Assembly (NCBI RefSeq): GCF_958304185.1
Contig: NZ_OY284436.1
Coordinates: 203,501 to 267,500, forward strand
Source of the DNA: an uncultured Erythrobacter sp.
GTDB lineage: Bacteria > Pseudomonadota > Alphaproteobacteria > Sphingomonadales > Sphingomonadaceae
DNA: 64,000 bases
Direction of reading: 5' to 3'
The notes beneath the pieces were generated by a model that ran no database searches, was not told the DNA's origin, and worked only from the letters and a program-made list of their open reading frames with translations. Positions 51,246 through 59,519 of this stretch are shown one piece after another. How positions within the stretch are numbered: the stretch's first letter is position 1; every line of letters starts with the position of its first letter. The position numbers were made by a program, and so were the translations under genes.

Positions 51246-53366
51246 ATGAGAGGGACGGGCCTTGTCAACCGGCTTGCGATGCTGATTGTGGCAGTGGGGT
51301 CAGCTATGTTCCCGCTTGCTTCGTTGCACGCCGAGGACGGCTATGACCTGTGGCTGCGCCATGCGCCGCTGGAGGGCGAAGCGCTGGCGCGGTTGGCGGC
51401 GCTAGATGGAGCGATTTACGCTCCGACCGCCCACGATCCGACCGTCGCCATTGCCGTGAGCGAGCTTCGCACCGGAATGGATCGGCTTCTCGGCCAACCC
51501 TCCGCCGCCCCGCTCGTGATCCTCGATGTTCGTGTGCCGGGGCAGGGGCCGAGGCGCGCGTTTTCCCTCGATTGCGATGGCTCTGCGATGCGGAGTCACG
51601 GCGCCTTCAGAATCGCAGGGACAGGCGACGGTATCCGCATCACGGCCGCCGAACCTATCGGCTGCCTTTACGCCGTCTATGCGGTGCTGCGTGAACTGGG
51701 CCTTGGCCGAGACCCGGCCATGCTGGCGCTGGACGAGACCCCCGCCATGCCGCTCCGGATGCTCAACCACTGGGACAATCCCGATGGCCATGTCGAGCGC
51801 GGCTATGCCGGGCGTTCGATCTTTGACTGGTGGCACCTGCCCGAAAAGCTCGATCCCCGGCTGATCGACTATGCACGGGCCAATGCGAGCGTGGGCATCA
51901 ACGCGGTGGTGGTGAACAACGTCAACGCGCGCGCCTTTATGCTGGAGCCGCGTTACATCGCGAAGCTCAAGCGGCTAGCCGATGCGTGGCGGCCCTATGG
52001 TATCCGGGTGTTCCTGTCGGCGCGGTTTTCGGCACCGCGGGACATCGGCGGGCTGGCCACCGCCGACCCGCTCGACCCGGTGGTGGAGGGCTGGTGGCGG
52101 GACAAGGCGGACGAAATCTACGCCAGCATCCCCGATTTCGGCGGGTTTCTGGTCAAGGCCAACTCCGAAGGCCAGCCCGGCCCGCAGGACTATGGCCGCA
52201 GCCATGCCGATGGCGCGAATATGCTTGCTGCCGCGTTGGGCGACCGGGGCACGGTGATCTGGCGCGCCTTCGTCTACAAAGCCGAGGACGACACTGACCG
52301 GACGATGCAGGCCTATGCCGAGTTCGCCCCGCTCGACGGGCAGTTCGCCTCCAACGTGATCCTTCAGGTCAAGAACGGCCCGCTCGACTTCCAGCCGCGT
52401 GAACCGTTCCACCCCCTGTTCGGCGCGATGCCCAAGACCAAGGTGATGCTGGAGGCGCAGATCACCCGCGAATATCTCGGGCAGGCGAGCGGTATCGCCT
52501 ACCTCGCGCCGCTGTGGGATGAGGTGCTGTCAGCGGACACCGGGCGAGGCGGAACCATTGCCCAGACCATCGCCCCGGTCGGCATGGCGGGCGTCGCCAA
52601 CACCGGGAGTGACCGCAACTGGACCGGCACGCACTTTGATGCCGCCAACTGGTATGCCTTTGGACGGCTGGCGTGGAACCCGGCGCTGACCGGTGAACAG
52701 ATCGCGCGCGAATGGACCGCGCAGACCTTCACCCGCGCCGAGGCTCCGCTTGAGGCGATTGTGCAGATGATGCTCGGTAGCCGCGAGACCGTGGTGAAAT
52801 ACACCGCCCCGCTCGGCCTCGCGCATCTGATGGGCACCGGCCACCACTATGGCCCTGCGCCGTGGGTGTGCGATCTGGAACGGCCCGACTGGAACCCGTG
52901 CTACTACCACCGCGCGGACGCAAGCGGCATCGGGTTTGACCGCACAACCACCGGCTCCAACGCGCTCGGACAATATGCGCCTTCGGTCGCCGAACAATGG
53001 GCCGACCCCGCCTCCACCGATCCGCGCTATCTCCTGTGGTTCCACCACCTGCCGTGGGAACACCGCATAGCCAGCGGGCAGACCCTGTGGGACGAACTCG
53101 TCACCACCTACGATCAGGGCGTGCTTGAAACCGAGGCGCGGGCGCAGGGTTGGGCCACGCTCGCCCCCCATATCGACCCGGAACGCCACGCCGCCGTTGC
53201 TGCCGATCTCACCATCCAGCGCACAGAAGCGCGCTGGTGGCGCAACGCTTCGCTCAGCTTCTGGCAATCGCTGAATGGCCTCCCGCTCCCCGCCGGAGCC
53301 GCGCCGATCCCCGAGAGCCTCCAGGCTTACCAGGCCCGTTCTTTTCCCGAGGCGCCCGGCCAATGA
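51246..53366 (+). CDS. aguA: GH67 alpha-glucuronidase
   Basis: Removes (4-O-methyl-)glucuronic acid side chains from xylo-oligosaccharides. The 706-aa protein has a signal peptide (VNRLAMLIVAVGSAMFPLASLHA) and the GH67 motifs: catalytic acid Glu in LVKANSEGQPGPQDYGR and the Asp and Glu candidates in GPLDFQPREPFHPLFG and VMLEAQITREYLG. The start could be 51243, 51246 or 51279; none has a strong ribosome-binding site. It heads the rightward unit GH67-lacI-xylD-GH43. No glucuronate-catabolic gene is seen in the window. Confidence 0.93.
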   Translation: MRGTGLVNRLAMLIVAVGSAMFPLASLHAEDGYDLWLRHAPLEGEALARLAALDGAIYAPTAHDPTVAIAVSELRTGMDRLLGQPSAAPLVILDVRVPGQGPRRAFSLDCDGSAMRSHGAFRIAGTGDGIRITAAEPIGCLYAVYAVLRELGLGRDPAMLALDETPAMPLRMLNHWDNPDGHVERGYAGRSIFDWWHLPEKLDPRLIDYARANASVGINAVVVNNVNARAFMLEPRYIAKLKRLADAWRPYGIRVFLSARFSAPRDIGGLATADPLDPVVEGWWRDKADEIYASIPDFGGFLVKANSEGQPGPQDYGRSHADGANMLAAALGDRGTVIWRAFVYKAEDDTDRTMQAYAEFAPLDGQFASNVILQVKNGPLDFQPREPFHPLFGAMPKTKVMLEAQITREYLGQASGIAYLAPLWDEVLSADTGRGGTIAQTIAPVGMAGVANTGSDRNWTGTHFDAANWYAFGRLAWNPALTGEQIAREWTAQTFTRAEAPLEAIVQMMLGSRETVVKYTAPLGLAHLMGTGHHYGPAPWVCDLERPDWNPCYYHRADASGIGFDRTTTGSNALGQYAPSVAEQWADPASTDPRYLLWFHHLPWEHRIASGQTLWDELVTTYDQGVLETEARAQGWATLAPHIDPERHAAVAADLTIQRTEARWWRNASLSFWQSLNGLPLPAGAAPIPESLQAYQARSFPEAPGQ

Positions 53367-53374
53367 CACCCCTC

Positions 53375-53382
53375 ATGGTAGC
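53375..53382. promoter_or_regulatory. Half-site of the LacI-type operator before the regulator gene
   Basis: ATGGTAGC equals one half of the palindrome at 51230, in the 55-bp gap before the LacI-family gene. The other half (GCCCATCA) is poorly conserved, so autoregulation is only a possibility. Confidence 0.25.
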
Positions 53383-53421
53383 GCCCATCATCGTGCTTGC
53401 TGACACTCGGCGCATCGCAGT

Positions 53422-54558
53422 ATGGCGACAGCCATGAACAGCCCCAAATCCCTCACCGCAGAGACCACCGCTCCGGGCCGCAAACGCAATGCCCGGCGGA
53501 GCAATGCCGCCCCGACCATCACCGATGTCGCCCGCGAAGCGAAGTGTTCGCCCATGACCGTCAGCCGCGTCATCAATGGCGAGGAGAACGTGCGCGAGGA
53601 TACCAAGCAGAAGGTGCTGAGCGCGATTGCGAAGCTCAATTACGTCCCCAACCGCGCGGCGCGCTCGCTGGCGGCGGGATCGCAGCTGCGGATCGCATTG
53701 CTGTTCGACAACCCGTCCGCCTCCTACCTCAGCGAATTCCTGATGGGCGCGCTGGAGGAGGCGAGCCGCCGCGACATCTATCTGGTGGTGCAGGCCTGCG
53801 AGAACACCACCGAAGCGCAGAAGGTGATCAAGAAGCTGCTCGACGGCGGGATCGAAGGCTTCATCCTGCCTCCGCCGCTGTGCGACGATCAGAACGTGCT
53901 CGACCAGATCCGCGCCGCCGGCGGGATCGCTGTTGCGGTTGGGCCGGGCCGGGCGACCGGCAGCCACGGCGCGGTGCTGATCGACGAGTTCCAGGCCGCC
54001 TATGACATGACCCGGCACATTATCAGCCTTGGGCATGAACGCATCGGCTTCATCATCGGCAATCCAGAACAGGTGGCGAGCGGTCGGCGTCTGCTCGGCT
54101 ATCGCTCGGCGATGGAGGAAGCCGGGCTGGCGATTGACGAAAGCCTCATCGCGCAGGGCCAGTTCACCTATCGGTCGGGCATGGTTGCGGCCGAAAAGCT
54201 GCTCAACGTCAGCCATCGTCCCACCGCGATTTTCGCGTCCAATGATGACATGGCCGCCGCCACCGTCGCTATGGCGCACCGGCGGCATCTCGATGTGCCG
54301 GGCGACATCACGGTCTGCGGGTTCGATGATACCGAGCTTGCCAGCTCGATCTGGCCCGAGCTCACCACCATCCGCCAGCCGATCCGCGAAATGACCGCCG
54401 AGGCTGTCGCCATGATCGCCCGCGTGCACAAGCAGAAGCCGCGCATCGCCCGCGCCAAGGCTGAGCAGTTGACGCTCGCCTACCAGCTCATCCGCCGCAA
54501 TTCCGATGCAGGGCCCAGCCTTGCCGCATCCTTCAGCAAGCCTCCCGGGAGCCCATGA
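53422..54558 (+). CDS. LacI-family transcriptional regulator of the xylan locus
   Basis: A sugar-responsive repressor of 378 aa. After a basic leader of about 30 residues comes the helix-turn-helix PTITDVAREAKCSPMTVSRVINGEENV, the hinge ANRAARSLAAGS-like PNRAARSLAAGSQ, and a periplasmic-binding-protein-like ligand domain (AIFASNDDMAAATVAMAHRR and CGFDDTELASSIWPELTTIRQP). Start ATG at 53422 or 53434. It lies within the GH67-xylD unit and overlaps xylD by four bases. It is the obvious candidate to bind the TGGTAGCGCTACCA palindromes; xylose, xylonate or xylobiose could be the inducer. Confidence 0.9.
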   Translation: MATAMNSPKSLTAETTAPGRKRNARRSNAAPTITDVAREAKCSPMTVSRVINGEENVREDTKQKVLSAIAKLNYVPNRAARSLAAGSQLRIALLFDNPSASYLSEFLMGALEEASRRDIYLVVQACENTTEAQKVIKKLLDGGIEGFILPPPLCDDQNVLDQIRAAGGIAVAVGPGRATGSHGAVLIDEFQAAYDMTRHIISLGHERIGFIIGNPEQVASGRRLLGYRSAMEEAGLAIDESLIAQGQFTYRSGMVAAEKLLNVSHRPTAIFASNDDMAAATVAMAHRRHLDVPGDITVCGFDDTELASSIWPELTTIRQPIREMTAEAVAMIARVHKQKPRIARAKAEQLTLAYQLIRRNSDAGPSLAASFSKPPGSP

Positions 54559-56339
54559 CCGACATCCCCACCCCCCGCCGTCTGCGTTCGCGCGACTGGT
54601 TCGACAACCGCGAACGTATGGATATGACGGCGCTCTACCTTGAGCGATTCATGAATTACGGGATCACGCCCGAGGAACTGCAAAGCGGCAAGCCGATCAT
54701 CGGCATCGCGCAATCCGGCAGTGACCTGAGTCCTTGCAACCGCATCCACATCGATCTGGCCAAGCGCACGCGCGATGGCATCCGCGATGCAGGCGGCATT
54801 CCGATCGAGTTTCCCGTCCACCCGATCTTCGAAAATTGCCGCAGGCCGACCGCCGCGCTGGATCGCAATCTGCTCTATCTCGGGCTGGTGGAGCTTTTGA
54901 ACGGCTATCCGATCGACGGCGTGGTGCTGACCACCGGCTGCGACAAGACCACGCCGAGCCAGATCATGGCGGCGAGCACCGTCGATATTCCGGCGATTGT
55001 GCTGAGCGGTGGGCCGATGCTCGACGGCTGGCATGAAGGCGAGCTTGTCGGCTCTGGCACGGTGATCTGGCGCAGCCGCCGCAAGCTGGCGGCGGGCGAG
55101 ATCGACGAGGACGAGTTCCTACGCCGCGCGACCGACAGCGCGCCGAGCGCGGGGCACTGCAATTCGATGGGCACGGCCAGCACCATGAACGCGGTGGCCG
55201 AGGCGCTGGGCCTTTCGCTGACGGGATGCGCCGCGATCCCTGCGCCTTACCGGGAACGCGGGCAGATGGCCTATCGCACCGGGCGGCGGATTGTCGAGAT
55301 GGTGCTGGAGGACGTAAAGCCCTCGGACATTCTCACCCGCAAGGCGTTCGAAAACGCGATTGCCGCCGTCAGCGTGATCGGCGGTTCCTCCAACGCCCAG
55401 CCGCATATCATGGCGATGGCCGCGCACGCGGGCGTCAGCCTTGAGCCCGACATTTGGCAGAAGCACGGCTATGATCTGCCGCTGCTGGTGAATATGCAGC
55501 CGGCGGGCCAATATCTGGGGGAGCGGTTCCACCGCGCAGGCGGGGTTCCGGCGGCTTTGTGGGAGCTGATGCAGGCGGGCAAGCTGAATGGCGACTGCCT
55601 CACCTGCACCGGCCGGACGATGGCAGAAAACCTGGCAGGCGCCGAAAGCCATGACCGCGAGATGATCCGGCCCTTCGCCGATCCGCTGATCGACCGGGCG
55701 GGGTTCATGGTGCTGTCGGGCAATCTGTTCGACTTCGCGATCATGAAGACCTCGGTGATTTCCGAGGCGTTCCGCGCGCGTTACCTTTCGCGGCCCGGCA
55801 TGGAAGGCGTGTTCGAAGCGCGTGCGATCGTGTTCGACGGCTCGGATGATTACCACCACCGCATCAACGATCCGGCGCTCGGCATCGACGAGGACTGCAT
55901 TCTGGTGATCCGCGGCTCGGGCGTGGTCGGCTGGCCGGGGAGCGCCGAGGTCGTCAATATGCAGCCGCCCGATGCGATGATCCGTGCGGGCAAGCAATGG
56001 CTGCCGACGCTGGGCGACGGGCGGCAATCGGGGACGAGCGACAGCCCCTCGATCCTCAACGTCAGCCCCGAAAGCGCGGTTGGCGGGGGGCTGGCGTGGC
56101 TGCGGACGGGCGACATGATCCGCGTCGATCTCAACACCCGGCGCTGCGATGCGCTGGTGGACGAGCTGGAAATCGCGCGGAGGCTCGCTGAGGAGACCTG
56201 CCCGCCGGTGCCCGAAAGCAAGACCCCGTGGGAGGAACTCTACCGCGAAAAGACCGGCCAGCTTTCGGAAGGCGGCGTGATGGAGTTTGCGCTTAAGTAT
56301 CGGGGCACGGCGAAAAAGCTGCCGCGGCACAACCATTGA
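54555..56339 (+). CDS. xylD: D-xylonate dehydratase (IlvD/Edd family)
   Basis: Converts D-xylonate to 2-keto-3-deoxy-D-xylonate, the third Weimberg step. The 594-aa protein belongs to the IlvD/Edd iron-sulfur dehydratases, with cluster-type Cys in TTGCDKTTPSQ, GHCNSMGTAST and GDCLTCTGRTMAENL and the Ser-containing C-terminal SGTSDSPSILNVSPE. Family members act on several sugar acids; the xylonate assignment rests on context with XylB, XylC, XylX and the semialdehyde dehydrogenase. Start overlaps the lacI stop (ATGA). Confidence 0.88.
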   Translation: MTDIPTPRRLRSRDWFDNRERMDMTALYLERFMNYGITPEELQSGKPIIGIAQSGSDLSPCNRIHIDLAKRTRDGIRDAGGIPIEFPVHPIFENCRRPTAALDRNLLYLGLVELLNGYPIDGVVLTTGCDKTTPSQIMAASTVDIPAIVLSGGPMLDGWHEGELVGSGTVIWRSRRKLAAGEIDEDEFLRRATDSAPSAGHCNSMGTASTMNAVAEALGLSLTGCAAIPAPYRERGQMAYRTGRRIVEMVLEDVKPSDILTRKAFENAIAAVSVIGGSSNAQPHIMAMAAHAGVSLEPDIWQKHGYDLPLLVNMQPAGQYLGERFHRAGGVPAALWELMQAGKLNGDCLTCTGRTMAENLAGAESHDREMIRPFADPLIDRAGFMVLSGNLFDFAIMKTSVISEAFRARYLSRPGMEGVFEARAIVFDGSDDYHHRINDPALGIDEDCILVIRGSGVVGWPGSAEVVNMQPPDAMIRAGKQWLPTLGDGRQSGTSDSPSILNVSPESAVGGGLAWLRTGDMIRVDLNTRRCDALVDELEIARRLAEETCPPVPESKTPWEELYREKTGQLSEGGVMEFALKYRGTAKKLPRHNH

Positions 56340-56355
56340 TGGAGGGGGGGCATTG

Positions 56356-57333
56356 ATGCGCCGTCTCGCCCTGACACTGCTGCTGGCCGCGACACCCCTC
56401 GCGGCGGAAGAACCGGCGCCGGGGAGCAACCCGATCATCCGCGACCGCTTCACCGCCGACCCAGCACCAGTGGTGATCGGGGACCGCCTCTGGCTCTACA
56501 CCGGTCACGACGAGGCGGGGGAGGGCGAGATGTTCAATATGAAGGAGTGGCTCGCCTACTCCACTACAGATATGCGGGAGTGGACCTACCACGGCCCGAT
56601 CATGAAAGTGGCGGACTTCCGCTGGGCCTCCAAGGACGCATGGGCGGCGCAGGTGATCGAGAAGGGTGGGCGCTATTGGCTCTACGCGGCGGTCGAGCAT
56701 GACGCGAGCAACCCCGGCAAGGCCATTGCGGTGGCGGTTGCAGACCGCCCCGAAGGGCCCTTCTCCGACGCCAAGGGCGCAGCGCTCATCAGCAACGACA
56801 TGACCCCCAAGGGCACGCATAGCTGGGAGGACATCGACCCCACCGTCTTCACCGACGCAGACGGCACCACCTGGATCGCGTGGGGCAACCGCCAGTGCTA
56901 CATCGCCAAGCTCGGCGCCGACATGACCAGCATCGACGGCCCGATCCACGAGATCACCCCGCCGCATTTCGAGGAAGGGCCGTGGCTGCACCAGCGGGGC
57001 GGGCTCTACTACCTCACCTACGCCTCACTCGACCGCGCGACCCACACCGACGAGCGGGTGTCCTATGCCACGGCGACCGCGCTGGACGGGCCGTGGACTT
57101 ACCGAGGCGAGCTTACCGGATCGGGGGAGGGGAGCTTCACCATCCACCCCGGCATCGCCGAATTCAAAGGCCAGTGGTATCTGTTCCTCCACAACGCCGC
57201 GCTGACCATCGGCGACCAGAAAGGCGCGCTCGGGCGGCGGGCGGTGACGGTGGAGCACCTCAGCTATGACGCGTATGGCCTGATGCGCCCCGTCACTCAG
57301 ACCGCTGCCGGAGTGACCGCGCCCGCGCCTTAG
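56356..57333 (+). CDS. GH43 glycosidase (beta-xylosidase or arabinofuranosidase)
   Basis: A 325-aa secreted five-bladed beta-propeller glycosidase. It has a signal peptide (MRRLALTLLLAATPLAAEE), the catalytic base Asp in RFTADPAPVVIGDRLWLYT, the second Asp in SWEDIDPTVFTDADG, and the acid Glu in PHFEEGPWLHQRGG, the three conserved residues of GH43. The ATG at 56356 follows GGAGGGGGGGC; the longer open frame overlaps xylD. Arabinofuranosidase and xylosidase activities cannot be told apart by eye. Its stop codon overlaps that of the convergent epimerase gene. Confidence 0.88.
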   Translation: MRRLALTLLLAATPLAAEEPAPGSNPIIRDRFTADPAPVVIGDRLWLYTGHDEAGEGEMFNMKEWLAYSTTDMREWTYHGPIMKVADFRWASKDAWAAQVIEKGGRYWLYAAVEHDASNPGKAIAVAVADRPEGPFSDAKGAALISNDMTPKGTHSWEDIDPTVFTDADGTTWIAWGNRQCYIAKLGADMTSIDGPIHEITPPHFEEGPWLHQRGGLYYLTYASLDRATHTDERVSYATATALDGPWTYRGELTGSGEGSFTIHPGIAEFKGQWYLFLHNAALTIGDQKGALGRRAVTVEHLSYDAYGLMRPVTQTAAGVTAPAP

Positions 57334-58175
57334 GCGACGCCGATCCGCAGGCTCAGGCTCACCGTCTCACCCGGCGCGCAGAGCGGCATCCCTCCGGCAT
57401 TGGCGGCATCGGGCAGGTGGCTGACCGGCTCAAGGCAGAGGATCGCGGGATCTTCAGGCGCGTAGAGATGCAGCAGCCTCGCACCCTCGGCCGCCAGCGT
57501 GATCGTGCCGTGGTCATCGGTAACGGTCGCCGTGCCGTCACAGCCGGTGAAGCAATGGTCGATCAGCCCCGCAGGCAGGGCCGCCCCCGCTGAGAAATCG
57601 GCGAAATGCGCAGGCGGCAGGCTTTCCCCCGTCGGGATCAGATCCGCGCCGACCGCGACCACACCTGCCGCGGCAAACTGCACCCGGCTTTCCGGACGAC
57701 GGCGCAGATAGGGGTGGAGGCCGAGGCCCGCAGGCATCAGCCGCTCTGACAGATTGGTCACTGACAGTGTGATCGCACACCTTGCATCGCTCAGCACGAT
57801 CTGCTGGCGCGTCAGATAGGCCCACGGCCATCCCGGCGCTGCGCCGTCATGGCGATGCACCAGCGTGCAGTGGCCGGGGCCGTGGCTCTCCACCGCCCAA
57901 GCCGATTGCCAGCCATGACCATGGATGGCGTGGCGTTCGGGGAGGAAATTGCGCGCCAGCGCCACAGCCGCCCCCTCCCAATCGAACCGCCCATCGGCGA
58001 TCCGGTTGCACCACGGCACCAGCGGGAAACACGCGGCATCGAGCGGGGAGCGCGAGCCCGGCGGCATCGCCCGCAGCACCGGCACATCGCCGCACGCCAA
58101 CTCCGCGATCAGCCCGCCCGCATCCGGCAACACCCGCGCGTGCCAATCGCCGCTCTGGAGAATAAGCTCGGCCAT
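57330..58175 (-). CDS. galM: Aldose 1-epimerase
   Basis: Interconverts alpha and beta anomers of sugars such as xylose or glucose before oxidation. The 281-aa protein has the GalM-type pattern: Arg in WCNRIADGRF, His in HAIHGHGWQSAW, His in GLGLHPYLRR and the catalytic Glu in LCLEPVSHLPDA. No signal peptide is seen, so it acts in the cytoplasm. It is the last gene of a leftward operon with xylX, xylB, xylC, esterase and GH5 genes. Its stop shares bases with the GH43 stop on the other strand. Confidence 0.87.
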   Translation of the reverse strand: MAELILQSGDWHARVLPDAGGLIAELACGDVPVLRAMPPGSRSPLDAACFPLVPWCNRIADGRFDWEGAAVALARNFLPERHAIHGHGWQSAWAVESHGPGHCTLVHRHDGAAPGWPWAYLTRQQIVLSDARCAITLSVTNLSERLMPAGLGLHPYLRRRPESRVQFAAAGVVAVGADLIPTGESLPPAHFADFSAGAALPAGLIDHCFTGCDGTATVTDDHGTITLAAEGARLLHLYAPEDPAILCLEPVSHLPDAANAGGMPLCAPGETVSLSLRIGVA

Positions 58176-58196
58176 CGCCGGGAAACCTTTGTAAGA

Positions 58197-59519
58197 TCAG
58201 TCTGCAAGCGCGTTGGCGGCGTGGGCCCGGATCCGATCCTGCATCCCGGCGTCGCTATCGAATACGCCGTACCAGCCCTGCGGCTCGTGCGGCGGGTCGC
58301 CCATATAGGCGGCGTCGCCGGTGGCAAAGCGGAAATCGGAATGGGCCGCGCGCGCTTCGCCATTCCATGCCCAGAAGTTGCTGCCCGCGATCACCCCGCC
58401 GCTGCGCCAGCTGGCTTCGACCGCGTCGTAGATGACGCCGTAATAGGCCTCACGGAAAGTGGTCGCGGCTTCAGGTGCATAGGCCTCACCATCGCGCGGG
58501 AAGCCGAATTCCTCGATCACCAGGGGCTTGCCGAGGCTCTCGGCAATGGCGACATGGGCGGCGATGTAATCGGCGACCTTGCGGCGGCCTGCGGGCCAGG
58601 TGCCAGCCAGATCGCTGCCTGCGACCCAGCCCCAGTTGAGCGGCCAGATATGGGCGGTGACATAGTCGACCTGCGCGTGCGCATCGGCGACCAGTTCCGC
58701 ATCGCCATTGGTCGCCTGTGTGCCCTCCTGCCCGAGGCTCACCAGATGCCGCGGCGCGCCAGCGCGGATTAGCGCGGCGGTCTCGGCAATCCACGCGAGA
58801 TAGGCCTCACGGTTCGCGGCAATCGCGGCCTTGCTGCCGCCCGGACGCGGTTCATTGGCGAGCTGCCAGCTCATGATTGCCGGGTCTTGCGCATAGGCCA
58901 TGCCGTTCACGGAGTTGCGGCGGGCAAGCAGGCTGCGGATATGCTTGCGGTACAGCGCTACAGCATCCCGGTTGGCATAGATGGCTGCGGTGGCATCGGC
59001 GAAGGCGGGCCACGGATGCGCCGGATCGCCCATGTCGATATATCTGCCGGTGGTGCGGTAGAGCAGGGTCTGCAAACCGCCCGACCACTCCCAGAAGTTC
59101 GACAGCACCAGCACCGCTGTCATCCCGCGCTTCGCGATCTGTGCGAGCGCGAAGTCGAGACCTGCGAACAGCGCCGCATTGGCGCTGCCATCGGGGCGGG
59201 TGAAGCCGGGCGTGATCGCATTCTTCAGCGGGCCTTCCTCGGCCGCCGCCATGATCCTGAGGTTGTTGATGCCGAGCGCGGCCAGCCGGTCAAGCTCACG
59301 GATTAGCCGCGCACGGTCGCCATATTCGGCATCAGCGCCCAGCCACGCCGCATACCACAGGTTCGCGCCGGTGATCCGGTAGGGCGCGTTCGCCCGGAGC
59401 AACTGCGTGCCTTCGCGGGTGACGAAGCTGGGAAGCGCGGTCTCGCCCCGCGCCGGAATGCTGCTGAGCGCCAGCGCACCCGCCGCTCCGGCAACGGCCT
59501 CACGGCGGGTCAGCTTCAC
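58197..59519 (-). CDS. GH5-family glycoside hydrolase, mannanase-like
   Basis: A 440-aa secreted enzyme with a Tat-like signal (LTRREAVAGAAGALALSSIP) and a GH5 barrel. The acid/base Glu lies in MSWQLANEPRPGG and the nucleophile Glu in LVIEEFGFPRDG. These segments look most like endo-beta-mannanases (subfamily 7 style), which is unexpected in a xylan operon and suggests the locus may also attack (gluco)mannan. Start GTG at 59519 overlaps the esterase stop (GTGA); the longer open frame lies inside the esterase gene. Confidence 0.82.
   Translation of the reverse strand: MKLTRREAVAGAAGALALSSIPARGETALPSFVTREGTQLLRANAPYRITGANLWYAAWLGADAEYGDRARLIRELDRLAALGINNLRIMAAAEEGPLKNAITPGFTRPDGSANAALFAGLDFALAQIAKRGMTAVLVLSNFWEWSGGLQTLLYRTTGRYIDMGDPAHPWPAFADATAAIYANRDAVALYRKHIRSLLARRNSVNGMAYAQDPAIMSWQLANEPRPGGSKAAIAANREAYLAWIAETAALIRAGAPRHLVSLGQEGTQATNGDAELVADAHAQVDYVTAHIWPLNWGWVAGSDLAGTWPAGRRKVADYIAAHVAIAESLGKPLVIEEFGFPRDGEAYAPEAATTFREAYYGVIYDAVEASWRSGGVIAGSNFWAWNGEARAAHSDFRFATGDAAYMGDPPHEPQGWYGVFDSDAGMQDRIRAHAANALAD

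Noticed and set aside
58949..58962. TACAGCGCTACA inside the GH5 gene as another LacI-type operator
   Set aside because: It lies deep in coding sequence, lacks the outer GG/CC bases of the motif and is explained by codons for Tyr and Leu.
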